Positions 36,113 through 44,284 of a DNA stretch of 64,000 bases are shown here, one piece after another. The stretch spans positions 868,001 through 932,000 of the forward strand of contig NZ_OY781365.1 in assembly GCF_963676815.1 (NCBI RefSeq). Direction: 5' to 3'. Position 1 is the stretch's first letter, and each line of letters begins with the position of its first letter. Below the pieces are notes generated by a model, which saw only the letters and a list, made by a program, of their open reading frames with translations, searched no databases and was not told where the DNA came from. Source of the DNA: an uncultured Draconibacterium sp. (lineage in GTDB: Bacteria > Bacteroidota > Bacteroidia > Bacteroidales > Prolixibacteraceae). The translations under genes were made by a program, and so were the position numbers.

Positions 36113-38443
36113 GTGTTCGATTATCTTCAAAATTTAAATGAGGCCCAACGAGAGGCTGTTCTTCGTACCGAAGGACCTGCACTGGTTATTGCAGGAGCCG
36201 GATCGGGGAAAACACGTGTTTTAACGTACCGGATTGCCAATTTGCTAAAACAAGGTGCCAAGCCTTCAAGCATTTTATCGCTGACTTTTACCAACAAAGC
36301 AGCCCGCGAAATGAAAGAACGTATTGCCAGCGTAGTTGGCGAAAACACCGCCCGCTACTTGTGGATGGGTACGTTTCACAGTGTTTTTGCGCGAATTTTG
36401 CGTTTCGAACACGAAACAATTGGCTACCCGTCGAACTTTACCATTTACGATAGCGCCGACAGCAAAAGCCTGATAAAAACAATCATTAAAAGTTTTCAGC
36501 TCGACGATAAAATTTACAAACCGGGAGTGGTTGCCAGCCGTATTTCGATGGCAAAAAACAACTTGATTACGCCGCAGGTATACGAAAACTCTGGTGAAAT
36601 TCGCACAGCAGATAAAAGTATGCGCATGCCTCAAATTGCACAGATTTATAAGGAATACGCCAAGCGCTGTTTTCTTTCGGGGGCAATGGATTTCGACGAT
36701 TTGCTGCTAAAAACAAACCTGTTGTTTCGCGATCATCCTGATGTTCTGCAAAAATACCAGGAGCGTTTTGGTTACGTAATGGTTGACGAGTACCAGGATA
36801 CCAACTACTCGCAATACCTGATTGTGAAAAAACTGGCAGCAGCACATAAAAACATTTGTGTGGTGGGCGACGATGCACAGAGTATTTACTCGTTTCGGGG
36901 GGCGCGTATAGAGAATATTCTGAATTTCAAATCGGATTATCCCGAGCACAAAGTATTTAAACTGGAGCAAAATTACCGCTCAACACAAACCATTGTAAAC
37001 GCAGCCAACAGTATAATTGCCAAAAACAAACGGCAAATCCCGAAAAAAGTTTTTTCTGAAAATGCCACCGGAAAACCCATAAAATTGATTTCGGCGCTAA
37101 CCGACAACGAGGAAGGTTTTTTGGTAGCTCAGGAAATTGCCCAATTGCAATTGCGCGATCATTACAAATACGAAGACTTCGCAATTTTGTACCGCACAAA
37201 TATGCAATCGAGGATTTTTGAGGAGTCATTGCGAAAAAGAAATATTCCGTACAAAATTTATGGAGGTTTAAGTTTCTACCAACGTAAAGAAATTAAAGAC
37301 CTCATCTCCTATTTCCGGATGACCATTAACCCGGCCGATAACGAAGCACTAAAACGGATTATAAATTATCCGGCACGTGGAATTGGCGCCACAACACTTG
37401 CGAAGCTAGAGGCTGCGGCCATTAATAACGAAACATCCATTTGGAAGATTGTTAGCGATTTACCTACCGTTAACCATGCCAATTTAAATAAAGGAACTGC
37501 TGGTAAAATTCTGCACTTTGTAGGATTAATTCAAAAGTTTATACAACTGTCACAAGACAGCGATGCTTTTGATACCGCCAAAACCATAGCCGAGCAAACC
37601 GGCATACTAAAAGAACTGTATAACGACAAGTCGCCGGAAGGATTGAGCCGACACGAAAATATCCAGGAATTGTTGAATGGTATTCAGGAATTTAGCATAA
37701 ACGCCAAAGAAACCGGCGAACCCGAAAAACTGGAAAACTACCTGGAGGATGTGGCTTTGCTTACCGATCAGGACAACGAAAAAGAAGAAGACCGCAACAA
37801 AGTAACGTTAATGACAGTTCACTCGTCAAAAGGACTGGAATTTAAAAATGTGTTTGTGGTAGGAATGGAAGAAAACCTGTTTCCATCGAACCAAAACGGC
37901 GATAATAAACCGGAAACACTGGAAGAAGAACGCCGCCTGTTTTATGTGGCGCTTACCCGTGCCGAAGAGAATGCATGGTTCTCGTATGCCAACCAACGCT
38001 ACCGCTGGGGAAATCTCGATTTTTGTACACCAAGTCGCTTTCTCGAGGAAATTGATGAACAGTTTCTTGATACTTCGGGAATCGCAGCACAGGTCTCTCC
38101 TACGCGCCGTGCACAGAGTAACGACGATATTCAGCCCGAGCGTTATCATCAAAACACAGTGCGTCGTCAGCCCCCTTCATCGTTTAAAACACGTGAATCG
38201 CAAAACATTTTCAACAAAAAACTCGTTTCGTTAAAAGAAAGCAGCAGGGTGCAGAATACTTTTCAGGGCGATGCGCCCGAAAAAATACAAACTGGAATGG
38301 TGGTTGAACACCAACGTTTTGGCGAAGGAAAAGTAATTAATATTGAAGGAGTTGCACCAAATATTAAAGCTACAGTGTTTTTTAAATCGGGCATGCAAAA
38401 ACAATTGCTGCTTAAATTTGCCAAGTTGAAAATTAAGGCTTAA
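36113..38443 (+). CDS. uvrD: UvrD/PcrA-type 3'-5' DNA helicase
   Basis: A 776-residue superfamily 1 helicase for DNA repair and replication-fork upkeep. Motifs: Walker A IAGAGSGKTRVLTYR, Ia LTFTNKAAREMKERI, Walker B VMVDEYQDTN, III VVGDDAQSIYSFRGA, IV LEQNYRST, V VTLMTVHSSKGLEFKNVF and VI VALTRAEENAWF. The C-terminal 60 residues form the PcrA-type tail (VEHQRFGEGKVINIEGV). GTG 36113 gives FDYLQNLNEAQREAV, the family start. An in-frame TTG at 36086 would add nine residues but overlaps a probable -7 box. Confidence 0.95.
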   Translation: MFDYLQNLNEAQREAVLRTEGPALVIAGAGSGKTRVLTYRIANLLKQGAKPSSILSLTFTNKAAREMKERIASVVGENTARYLWMGTFHSVFARILRFEHETIGYPSNFTIYDSADSKSLIKTIIKSFQLDDKIYKPGVVASRISMAKNNLITPQVYENSGEIRTADKSMRMPQIAQIYKEYAKRCFLSGAMDFDDLLLKTNLLFRDHPDVLQKYQERFGYVMVDEYQDTNYSQYLIVKKLAAAHKNICVVGDDAQSIYSFRGARIENILNFKSDYPEHKVFKLEQNYRSTQTIVNAANSIIAKNKRQIPKKVFSENATGKPIKLISALTDNEEGFLVAQEIAQLQLRDHYKYEDFAILYRTNMQSRIFEESLRKRNIPYKIYGGLSFYQRKEIKDLISYFRMTINPADNEALKRIINYPARGIGATTLAKLEAAAINNETSIWKIVSDLPTVNHANLNKGTAGKILHFVGLIQKFIQLSQDSDAFDTAKTIAEQTGILKELYNDKSPEGLSRHENIQELLNGIQEFSINAKETGEPEKLENYLEDVALLTDQDNEKEEDRNKVTLMTVHSSKGLEFKNVFVVGMEENLFPSNQNGDNKPETLEEERRLFYVALTRAEENAWFSYANQRYRWGNLDFCTPSRFLEEIDEQFLDTSGIAAQVSPTRRAQSNDDIQPERYHQNTVRRQPPSSFKTRESQNIFNKKLVSLKESSRVQNTFQGDAPEKIQTGMVVEHQRFGEGKVINIEGVAPNIKATVFFKSGMQKQLLLKFAKLKIKA

Positions 38444-38487
38444 ACAGCGTTTAAAAATATTTACTTCGGGATTTATGTGGAAATGAT

Positions 38488-38495
38488 TAGTTTTG
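38488..38495 (+). promoter_or_regulatory. -7 promoter box (TAGTTTTG)
   Basis: An exact TAnnTTTG match 65 bp before the DUF4290 start at 38561. The -33 region is weak. Confidence 0.4.
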
Positions 38496-38560
38496 CAACA
38501 TCATTTCGCCAATAAATCCAATTTACTTAGAATTAGATTTTTAGCAATAAACATTTACAG

Positions 38561-39148
38561 ATGGATTATAATACCAAAAGAAAAAAAATGGCCCTTCCTG
38601 AATATGGAAGGAATATACAAAATATGGTTGATTACCTTTTAACCATCGAAGACCGCGAAAAGCGCAATAGATCGGCACAAACGGTTATTGATGTTATGGG
38701 CAATCTTTTTCCGCACTTGCGTGATGTGCAGGAATTTAAACACAAATTATGGGATCACCTGGCAATTATGTCCGATTTTAATTTAGACATTGATTATCCT
38801 TATGATCCGCCATCACCTGAATCGCTGAACGAGCGCCCGAATACGGTTCCGTACAGTAAAAACCGTATTAAATACAAGCACTACGGAAAAACGATGGAAC
38901 TTTTAATTCAGGAAGCTGATAATTTTGAAGGTGAAGAGCGTGAGATCATTATTGAGCAACTGGCCAACCACATGAAAAAATCGTACCTGGCATGGAACAA
39001 AGATGCTGTTGAGGACCAAATGATTTTTAACGACCTGGAAGAAATGTCGCGCGGCCATTTAAAAGTTCCGGAGGGAACCCAACTTGCCGATGCAAAAACA
39101 CTGGTTGGTCCTTCTAATAAGAAGAAAAAAACGAAAAAGAAAAAGTAG
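38561..39148 (+). CDS. DUF4290 family protein
   Basis: A 195-residue soluble protein with the DUF4290 features LPEYGRNIQNMVDYLLTIEDREKRNRSAQTVI-like N terminus (split here: LPEYGRNIQNMV, then EDREKRNRSAQ), LRDVQEFKHKLWDHLAIM, and DYPYDPPSPESL. It has a very basic C-terminal tail (KKKKTKKKK) that could bind nucleic acid. The family is almost confined to Bacteroidota and its function is unknown. It is frequently found next to murA, as here, where the gap is 25 bp and co-transcription is likely. Confidence 0.88.
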   Translation: MDYNTKRKKMALPEYGRNIQNMVDYLLTIEDREKRNRSAQTVIDVMGNLFPHLRDVQEFKHKLWDHLAIMSDFNLDIDYPYDPPSPESLNERPNTVPYSKNRIKYKHYGKTMELLIQEADNFEGEEREIIIEQLANHMKKSYLAWNKDAVEDQMIFNDLEEMSRGHLKVPEGTQLADAKTLVGPSNKKKKTKKKK

Positions 39149-39173
39149 GTAATCCAATCTAATATCACGCCCC

Positions 39174-40478
39174 ATGTCGACTTTCAAAATTGAAGGAGGT
39201 TTTAAATTAAAAGGAGACTTAGAGCCACAAGGAGCAAAAAACGAAGCGCTTCAGGTAATTTGTGCAACTTTGTTAACAGCCGAAAAAACAATCATCAAAA
39301 ATATTCCCGAGATTCGTGATGTGCTGAAACTGATCGATATTCTGAAAGGACTGGGGGTGAAAATAAATCGCCTGTCGAAAGGCAATTTTAGTTTTGATGC
39401 TTCACAAGTTGACATTAACTTTTTAAAAAGCCCTGAATATGCTCAACAAGCAGCCGTACTTCGGGGATCGATAATGATTATTGGCCCGTTATTAGCACGC
39501 TTCGGACAAGGATTTATTCCACAGCCCGGCGGCGATAAAATTGGCCGACGAAGAGTTGACACCCATTTTATAGGTTTGCAAAAACTAGGTGCCCGGTTTG
39601 ATTTCGACCGCCAAAACAAATGGTATTCGGTATCAGCCGAAAAGCTACGTGGCGCATACATGCTGCTCGATGAAGCCTCGGTTACGGGAACCGCAAACAT
39701 TGTAATGGCAGCTGTTTTAGCTGAAGGAACCACCACAATTTACAACGCAGCCTGCGAACCTTATTTGCAACAACTCTGCAAAATGCTGGTTTCAATGGGT
39801 GCAAAAATTGAAGGAATTGGTTCGAATCTTCTTACCATTAATGGTGTTTCTTCGTTAAAAGGATGTACACACCGCATTCTTCCCGACATGATTGAAGTAG
39901 GCAGTTTTATTGGTTTGGCAGCCATGACTGCTTCCGAAATCAACATAAAAAATGTTGGAATCGACCACTTGGGAATAATTCCTGAATCTTTTCGTCGTTT
40001 AGGAATTAATGTTCAACAGGTTGGCGACGATCTTTTAATAAAAGACACTGATCATTACGAAATCGATTCCTACATCGACGGTTCGATAATGACCATTTCT
40101 GACGCTCCGTGGCCGGGACTAACCCCCGACTTGCTGAGTGTTTTCCTGGTAGTGGCAACACAAGCAAAAGGCAGCGTACTTATTCATCAGAAAATGTTCG
40201 AAAGCCGCTTATTCTTTGTCGACAAACTGATTGATATGGGTGCGCAAATTATTCTTTGCGATCCGCACCGTGCCACCGTAATTGGCCTCGACAGAAAAAA
40301 CACTTTACGCGCTACAAAAATGGTGTCGCCTGACATTCGTGCAGGTATTGCGCTGTTAATAGCAGCCATGTCGGCAAAAGGAACCAGCACCATTGATAAC
40401 ATAGAACAAATCGACCGTGGTTACGAAAACATTGATGGACGTTTGAATGCTCTCGGAGCTCGTATAACACGATTGTGA
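39174..40478 (+). CDS. murA: UDP-N-acetylglucosamine 1-carboxyvinyltransferase with Asp at the catalytic-Cys position
   Basis: A 434-residue MurA that transfers enolpyruvate from PEP to UDP-GlcNAc, the first committed step of peptidoglycan precursor synthesis. Motifs: GAKNEALQVI (residues 21-30; active-site KN), LRGSIMIIGPLLARFG, and DTHFIGLQKLGA. In the catalytic loop the usual PGGCxIG reads PGGDKIG, with Asp121 in place of Cys115 (E. coli numbering). MurA enzymes with Asp here remain active and are known to be insensitive to fosfomycin, which alkylates the Cys. Co-directional with the DUF4290 gene. Confidence 0.95.
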   Translation: MSTFKIEGGFKLKGDLEPQGAKNEALQVICATLLTAEKTIIKNIPEIRDVLKLIDILKGLGVKINRLSKGNFSFDASQVDINFLKSPEYAQQAAVLRGSIMIIGPLLARFGQGFIPQPGGDKIGRRRVDTHFIGLQKLGARFDFDRQNKWYSVSAEKLRGAYMLLDEASVTGTANIVMAAVLAEGTTTIYNAACEPYLQQLCKMLVSMGAKIEGIGSNLLTINGVSSLKGCTHRILPDMIEVGSFIGLAAMTASEINIKNVGIDHLGIIPESFRRLGINVQQVGDDLLIKDTDHYEIDSYIDGSIMTISDAPWPGLTPDLLSVFLVVATQAKGSVLIHQKMFESRLFFVDKLIDMGAQIILCDPHRATVIGLDRKNTLRATKMVSPDIRAGIALLIAAMSAKGTSTIDNIEQIDRGYENIDGRLNALGARITRL

Positions 40479-40505
40479 ACGCGATGTTAAAACATTACTT
40501 CGAGC

Positions 40506-40535
40506 TTTGTGTTACTACTTAAAATTCTATATTTG
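40506..40535 (+). promoter_or_regulatory. Promoter of the TlpA-like gene (TTTG-N18-TATATTTG)
   Basis: TTTG at 40506-40509 and TATATTTG at 40528-40535 with an 18-bp spacer; the ATG is 30 bp downstream. Confidence 0.55.
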
Positions 40536-40564
40536 AACTTTTTAGAAATAACAATACGCAAAAG

Positions 40565-41086
40565 ATGAAAAAATTTATTTTACTGGCAGCAATCATTTTT
40601 ATGGGTACAACTTTTATTAATGCCCAGGAACTTGGTTTAAACATTGGCAACAAAGCCCCCGAATTGATAGGAATAGGACCTAATGGTGAAACTATAAAAT
40701 TATCTGACTTACAAGGCAAACTTGTGTTAATCGATTTTTGGGCAGCATGGTGTGGTCCATGTCGTCGCGAAAACCCTACTGTTGTGGCCAACTATAACAA
40801 ATACAAAGATGCCAAATTCACCAACGGCAAAGGATTTACTGTTTTTAGTGTGTCGTTAGATTCTTCTGCAGACAGCTGGAAAGCAGCAATCGAAAAAGAT
40901 AATCTGGATTGGCCAAACCACATTTGCGATTTCCAGAAATGGAACTCAAAATTCAGAATGATTTACCAGGTTCGCGGTATTCCCGACAATTATCTTATCG
41001 ATGAAAATGGGGTAATTATTGCTAAAAAACTGCGTGGGCCGGCACTCGACGCTGCACTACACAAAAATCTTAGGGAAGAGCTTTAA
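40565..41086 (+). CDS. TlpA/ResA-like periplasmic thioredoxin
   Basis: A 173-residue protein with signal peptide MKKFILLAAIIFMGTTFINAQ. A redoxin fold follows, with the active-site motif WAAWCGPCRRENP (CxxC near residues 63-66), a cis-Pro region VRGIPDNYLID and the AhpC/TSA-type opening GNKAPELIGIGPNGE. Such proteins reduce disulfides in the periplasm, for example during cytochrome c maturation or peroxide defence. No cytochrome genes are adjacent, so the target is unknown. It has its own promoter and terminator. Confidence 0.9.
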   Translation: MKKFILLAAIIFMGTTFINAQELGLNIGNKAPELIGIGPNGETIKLSDLQGKLVLIDFWAAWCGPCRRENPTVVANYNKYKDAKFTNGKGFTVFSVSLDSSADSWKAAIEKDNLDWPNHICDFQKWNSKFRMIYQVRGIPDNYLIDENGVIIAKKLRGPALDAALHKNLREEL

Positions 41087-41117
41087 AACACTAGTTTAAA
41101 AATAGTATAAATCGTTC

Positions 41118-41153
41118 AAATTGGCACTCGATATTTAATTCGGGTGCCAATTT
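41118..41153 (+). terminator. Terminator hairpin between the TlpA-like gene and grpE
   Basis: AAATTGGCACTCG and CGGGTGCCAATTT form a 13-bp stem with one G-U pair around a 10-nt loop, then TTTGTCGTTT. It resembles a CIRCE heat-shock operator superficially but is better explained as a terminator. Confidence 0.6.
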
Positions 41154-41159
41154 GTCGTT

Positions 41160-41167
41160 TATATTTG
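41160..41167 (+). promoter_or_regulatory. -7 promoter box of grpE-dnaJ (TATATTTG)
   Basis: An exact TAnnTTTG immediately after the preceding terminator, 79 bp before the grpE ATG. Confidence 0.5.
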
Positions 41168-41245
41168 CATGGCAGAATTTTTGCTATGTCAGCGTAGCAC
41201 AAAAAGAGCTAGCAGTTAATTATTTAAACTGAAAATTAAGGTAAA

Positions 41246-41836
41246 ATGGCAGAAGAAAAAGTAAACCAGGAAACAGAAGAAGTAAAAGATACAGCCCAGG
41301 ATGTGGAAGAAACTGCTGATGAGCAGACTACAGAAGCAGAAGACAAAAAAGGGAAAAAGAAAAAATTGAAAAAAGATAAGAAAGAAGAACAACTGGAAGA
41401 ATTAGGACAAAAACTTCAGGAAGTTCAGGACAAACATTTACGCTTACAGGCTGAATTCGATAACTTCAGAAGAAGAACAATGAAAGAAAAAGCCGACTTG
41501 ATAAAAGCAGGTGGCGAAACTGTTCTTATAAATATTTTGCCGGTTATCGACGATTTTGAGCGCGCACTTGATTCGATGAAAGAATTATCGGATGAAGATG
41601 CAGGAAAACAGGGCACTCAATTGATTTACAATAAATTTCAGGAATTCCTGAAGCAAAACAATGTAAAAGAAATTGAAGCTCAGAATGCCGAATTTGATGT
41701 AGACCTGCACGAAGCCATTACAAAAATTCCTGCACCAAGCGAGGAACTAAAAGGCAAAGTGGTAGATGTTGTTCAAAAAGGTTATTGCTTAAACGAAAAG
41801 GTAATCCGGTTTGCCAAGGTAGTAATCGGAGAATAA
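41246..41836 (+). CDS. grpE: Nucleotide exchange factor GrpE
   Basis: A 196-residue cochaperone that releases ADP from DnaK. An acidic/lysine-rich N-terminal extension (about 1-50) precedes the long dimerising helix (LGQKLQEVQDKHLRLQAEFDNF split as LQEVQDKHLRLQAEFDNFR) and the beta domain with VVQKGYCLNEKVIRFAKVVI at the C terminus. It is directly followed by dnaJ (18 bp). dnaK itself is not in the window. Confidence 0.96.
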   Translation: MAEEKVNQETEEVKDTAQDVEETADEQTTEAEDKKGKKKKLKKDKKEEQLEELGQKLQEVQDKHLRLQAEFDNFRRRTMKEKADLIKAGGETVLINILPVIDDFERALDSMKELSDEDAGKQGTQLIYNKFQEFLKQNNVKEIEAQNAEFDVDLHEAITKIPAPSEELKGKVVDVVQKGYCLNEKVIRFAKVVIGE

Positions 41837-41854
41837 AAATTCAGGGAAAAGACT

Positions 41855-43021
41855 ATGGCAAAAAGAGATTATTACGAAGTATTAGAAGTTGGAAAAAACG
41901 CGTCTGCTGAAGAGATAAAAAAAGCTTACCGCAAAAAGGCAATTAAATATCATCCGGACAAAAACCCGGACGATAAAGAAGCGGAAGAAAAATTTAAAGA
42001 AGCAGCCGAAGCATACGAAGTACTTAGTAATGCTGAGAAAAAACAACGCTATGATCAGTTTGGTCATGCCGGGATGAGCGGTGCTGCCGGAGGCGGAGGT
42101 TTCAGTGGCGGAGGCTTTTCGGATATTGAAGATATCTTCTCGGCATTTGGCGATATTTTTGGCGGACATTTTGGCGGTTTTGGTGGTTTTAGTGGCGGCG
42201 GAGGCCGTAGCAGAGGCGGCCGAAGAGTGAGCCGTGGTTCTGATTTGCGGGTAAAAGTAAAACTCAACCTGAAGGAAATTGTAAATGGTGTTGAGAAAAA
42301 AATAAAGGTAAAAAAATACGTAGCCTGCCAGCATTGTAGCGGAACCGGAGCTAAAAACGGTTCATCGTACTCCACCTGCGGAACTTGTGGTGGTGCGGGT
42401 CAGGTAACACGTGTTCAGAATACTCTGCTGGGGCAAATGCAAACAACTTCGGCTTGTCCAACTTGTCAGGGCGAAGGAAAAATGATTACCGACAAATGTA
42501 ACCACTGTGCAGGCGAAGGTGTTGTTCGCGAGGAAGAAGTGATCAACATCAAAATTCCGGCAGGTGTTGGCGAAGGTATGCAGTTAAATGTTTCGGGAAA
42601 AGGAAACACCGGACGACGGGGCGGAATTAACGGCGATTTGCTGGTTGTTATTACCGAAGACGACGATCAGGAATTGGTTCGCGACGGGAATAACCTCATT
42701 TATAACCTGTTCTTGTCGTTCCCCGAAATTACACTGGGAACAACTTCCGAAATACCAACGGTTGATGGCAAAGTGAAAGTAAAAATAGAAGCCGGTACAC
42801 AACCCGAAAAAATTCTTCGTTTACGTGGAAAAGGTATTCCTGATGTAAACGGTTACGGACGTGGCGATTTGCTGGTTCGTGTGCACGTTTGGATTCCCAA
42901 AAAACTAAGCAATGAAGAAAAACGCACGCTTGAGAAACTTCAGGAATCGGAAGGATTTCAGGGCGGACCATCGGCACAGGAGAAGTCATTCTTTCAAAAA
43001 ATGAAAGATATGTTCGAATAG
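41855..43021 (+). CDS. dnaJ: Chaperone DnaJ (type I Hsp40)
   Basis: A 388-residue cochaperone. The J domain (about 1-70) contains the HPD motif (KYHPDKNPDD). A Gly/Phe-rich linker (about 72-125) is followed by the zinc-finger domain with four CxxCxGxG-type repeats: CQHCSGTG, CGTCGGAG, CPTCQGEG and CNHCAGEG. The substrate-binding C-terminal domains follow. It delivers substrates to DnaK and stimulates its ATPase. It forms an operon with grpE and ends at a hairpin terminator. Confidence 0.97.
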   Translation: MAKRDYYEVLEVGKNASAEEIKKAYRKKAIKYHPDKNPDDKEAEEKFKEAAEAYEVLSNAEKKQRYDQFGHAGMSGAAGGGGFSGGGFSDIEDIFSAFGDIFGGHFGGFGGFSGGGGRSRGGRRVSRGSDLRVKVKLNLKEIVNGVEKKIKVKKYVACQHCSGTGAKNGSSYSTCGTCGGAGQVTRVQNTLLGQMQTTSACPTCQGEGKMITDKCNHCAGEGVVREEEVINIKIPAGVGEGMQLNVSGKGNTGRRGGINGDLLVVITEDDDQELVRDGNNLIYNLFLSFPEITLGTTSEIPTVDGKVKVKIEAGTQPEKILRLRGKGIPDVNGYGRGDLLVRVHVWIPKKLSNEEKRTLEKLQESEGFQGGPSAQEKSFFQKMKDMFE

Positions 43022-43042
43022 CAGATTAAAAAACTATAAACG

Positions 43043-43077
43043 AAAAAAGATTCCTAACTCAATTGGAATCTTTTTTT
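43043..43077 (+). terminator. Intrinsic terminator after dnaJ
   Basis: AAAAAAGATTCC and GGAATCTTTTTTT form an A/T-tailed stem around TAACTCAATT. Confidence 0.7.
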
Positions 43078-43164
43078 GTTACTATACATCCCTTACTACT
43101 ATTAGGCAGATTAAATATTTCAATTTTAAAATTTTACACAATTACCGTATTTCTTCGTTTTTTT

Positions 43165-43195
43165 TTTGCAGAAATGCGGTACAACATTAAATTTG
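43165..43195 (+). promoter_or_regulatory. Promoter of the Crp/Fnr gene (TTTG-N19-TAAATTTG)
   Basis: TTTG at 43165-43168 and TAAATTTG at 43188-43195 with exactly 19 bp between them; a full match to the Bacteroidota promoter consensus, 19 bp before the ATG. Confidence 0.65.
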
Positions 43196-43214
43196 CTGAA
43201 ATTGAACTACTAAC

Positions 43215-43844
43215 ATGGAAGACTTTTATACAAGATACAATTTCCTCGACCCCGAACTGCAGGAAGAAATTCTGCAGGTTGCCGTGAGAAAAAAATTCGC
43301 CCAACACGAAACATTAATTCGCGAAGGGCAGTTTATATCCAGTTTCCCGATGGTGCTTAAAGGCCTTATCAGAGTTTCGCGCACCAGCGAAGCCGGCAAC
43401 GAACTTTTACTCTATTATCTGCAAGCCGATGAAGTTTGTGCCATGTCGTTAACTTGCTGCATGGCGCGGCAAATAAGCGAAGTAAATGCCATTGCCGAAG
43501 AAGACACAGAGGTTTTACTCATTCCGGTTGAAATGCTGGATACCTGGACGAGTAAATATCCCTTGTGGAAACAATATGTGATGCAGACTTTCCAAAGCAG
43601 ATTTCGCGAATTAATAAATACACTTGATGCTGTTGCCTTTTTAAAACTCGATGAGCGTTTAATCAAATTTTTTATCGACCGACATAAAAAATCGGGTGTT
43701 CATACTTATTCCGGCACCCATCAGGATCTGGCTCTACAACTCAACTCATCGCGCGAAGTAATCTCGCGACTACTGAAAAAGCTTGAAAAAAATGGTAAAG
43801 TTTCACTTTCTAGAAATTTTATTGATTTTTCTGGTCTTTTGTGA
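43215..43844 (+). CDS. Crp/Fnr-family regulator with a Cys cluster
   Basis: A 209-residue protein. The N-terminal cyclic-nucleotide-binding-like beta barrel (about 20-120) contains the short stretch EVCAMSLTCCMARQ with three Cys (about residues 75-83). A dimerisation helix (about 120-145) and a Crp-type HTH (about 165-200; TYSGTHQDLALQLNSSREVISRLLKKLEKNG) follow. The cAMP-binding Arg motif is not evident, so cAMP is an unlikely ligand. The Cys trio could serve redox, sulfur or metal sensing. It stands alone with a consensus promoter; regulon unknown. Confidence 0.9.
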   Translation: MEDFYTRYNFLDPELQEEILQVAVRKKFAQHETLIREGQFISSFPMVLKGLIRVSRTSEAGNELLLYYLQADEVCAMSLTCCMARQISEVNAIAEEDTEVLLIPVEMLDTWTSKYPLWKQYVMQTFQSRFRELINTLDAVAFLKLDERLIKFFIDRHKKSGVHTYSGTHQDLALQLNSSREVISRLLKKLEKNGKVSLSRNFIDFSGLL

Positions 43845-43972
43845 CTTACATTACATACTCAGTAGTATTCTATTATTTTATTTGCAGGTATAAAATCTAA
43901 AGACATAATAGTTCATAACTATTGTTTCATAATTTTTGGGTTATAAAATCGGTTAGTAGTTGAAGGTTGATG

Positions 43973-44001
43973 AGCCAGACTGGAGAGTCTGGCTTTTTTT
44001 T
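43973..44001 (+). terminator. Intrinsic terminator downstream of the Crp/Fnr gene
   Basis: AGCCAGACT, loop GGAG, AGTCTGGCT, then eight Ts. It is 128 bp beyond the stop codon at 43844, so either the transcript has a long 3' end or a small RNA ends here. Confidence 0.8.
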
Positions 44002-44284
44002 GTGTGTAATTTTTCGACTTGCTAAATACTTAGCCTTCATAAATACAACACTTTCACATTCAGTGAAATTCATTTAGAAAAAGATGCAGGCACAAAATCC
44101 TAATTTTTCCATTCTTATGCTCATTTCATTAATGTTAATTTCATATTGAAAACTAATCCCCGCTTTCGCTTATAATTTATAGATATAATGTTGATATTTG
44201 TCGTTAAAACATATGCTATCCAATATATTGCAATTTTGGATAGTGTAATCAGCTACAGAGAATATCAATTAAAAAGCAAGCTAC
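44002..44284. other. serA upstream region with a 28-bp hyphenated palindrome
   Basis: CTATCCAA (44216-44223) and TTGGATAG (44236-44243) are perfect 8-bp inverted repeats with a 12-bp spacer, centred about 55 bp before the serA ATG. This is a plausible operator for a dimeric regulator. No clear TAnnTTTG box was seen. The rest is AT-rich and without genes. Confidence 0.4.

Noticed and set aside
41118..41153. CIRCE-like heat-shock operator before grpE
   Set aside because: The arms TTGGCACTC and GGGTGCCAA resemble CIRCE, but the spacer is longer than the usual 9 bp, the arms deviate, and the stem runs to 13 bp with a T-rich tail. It lies before the grpE -7 box and is better read as the terminator of the preceding gene.
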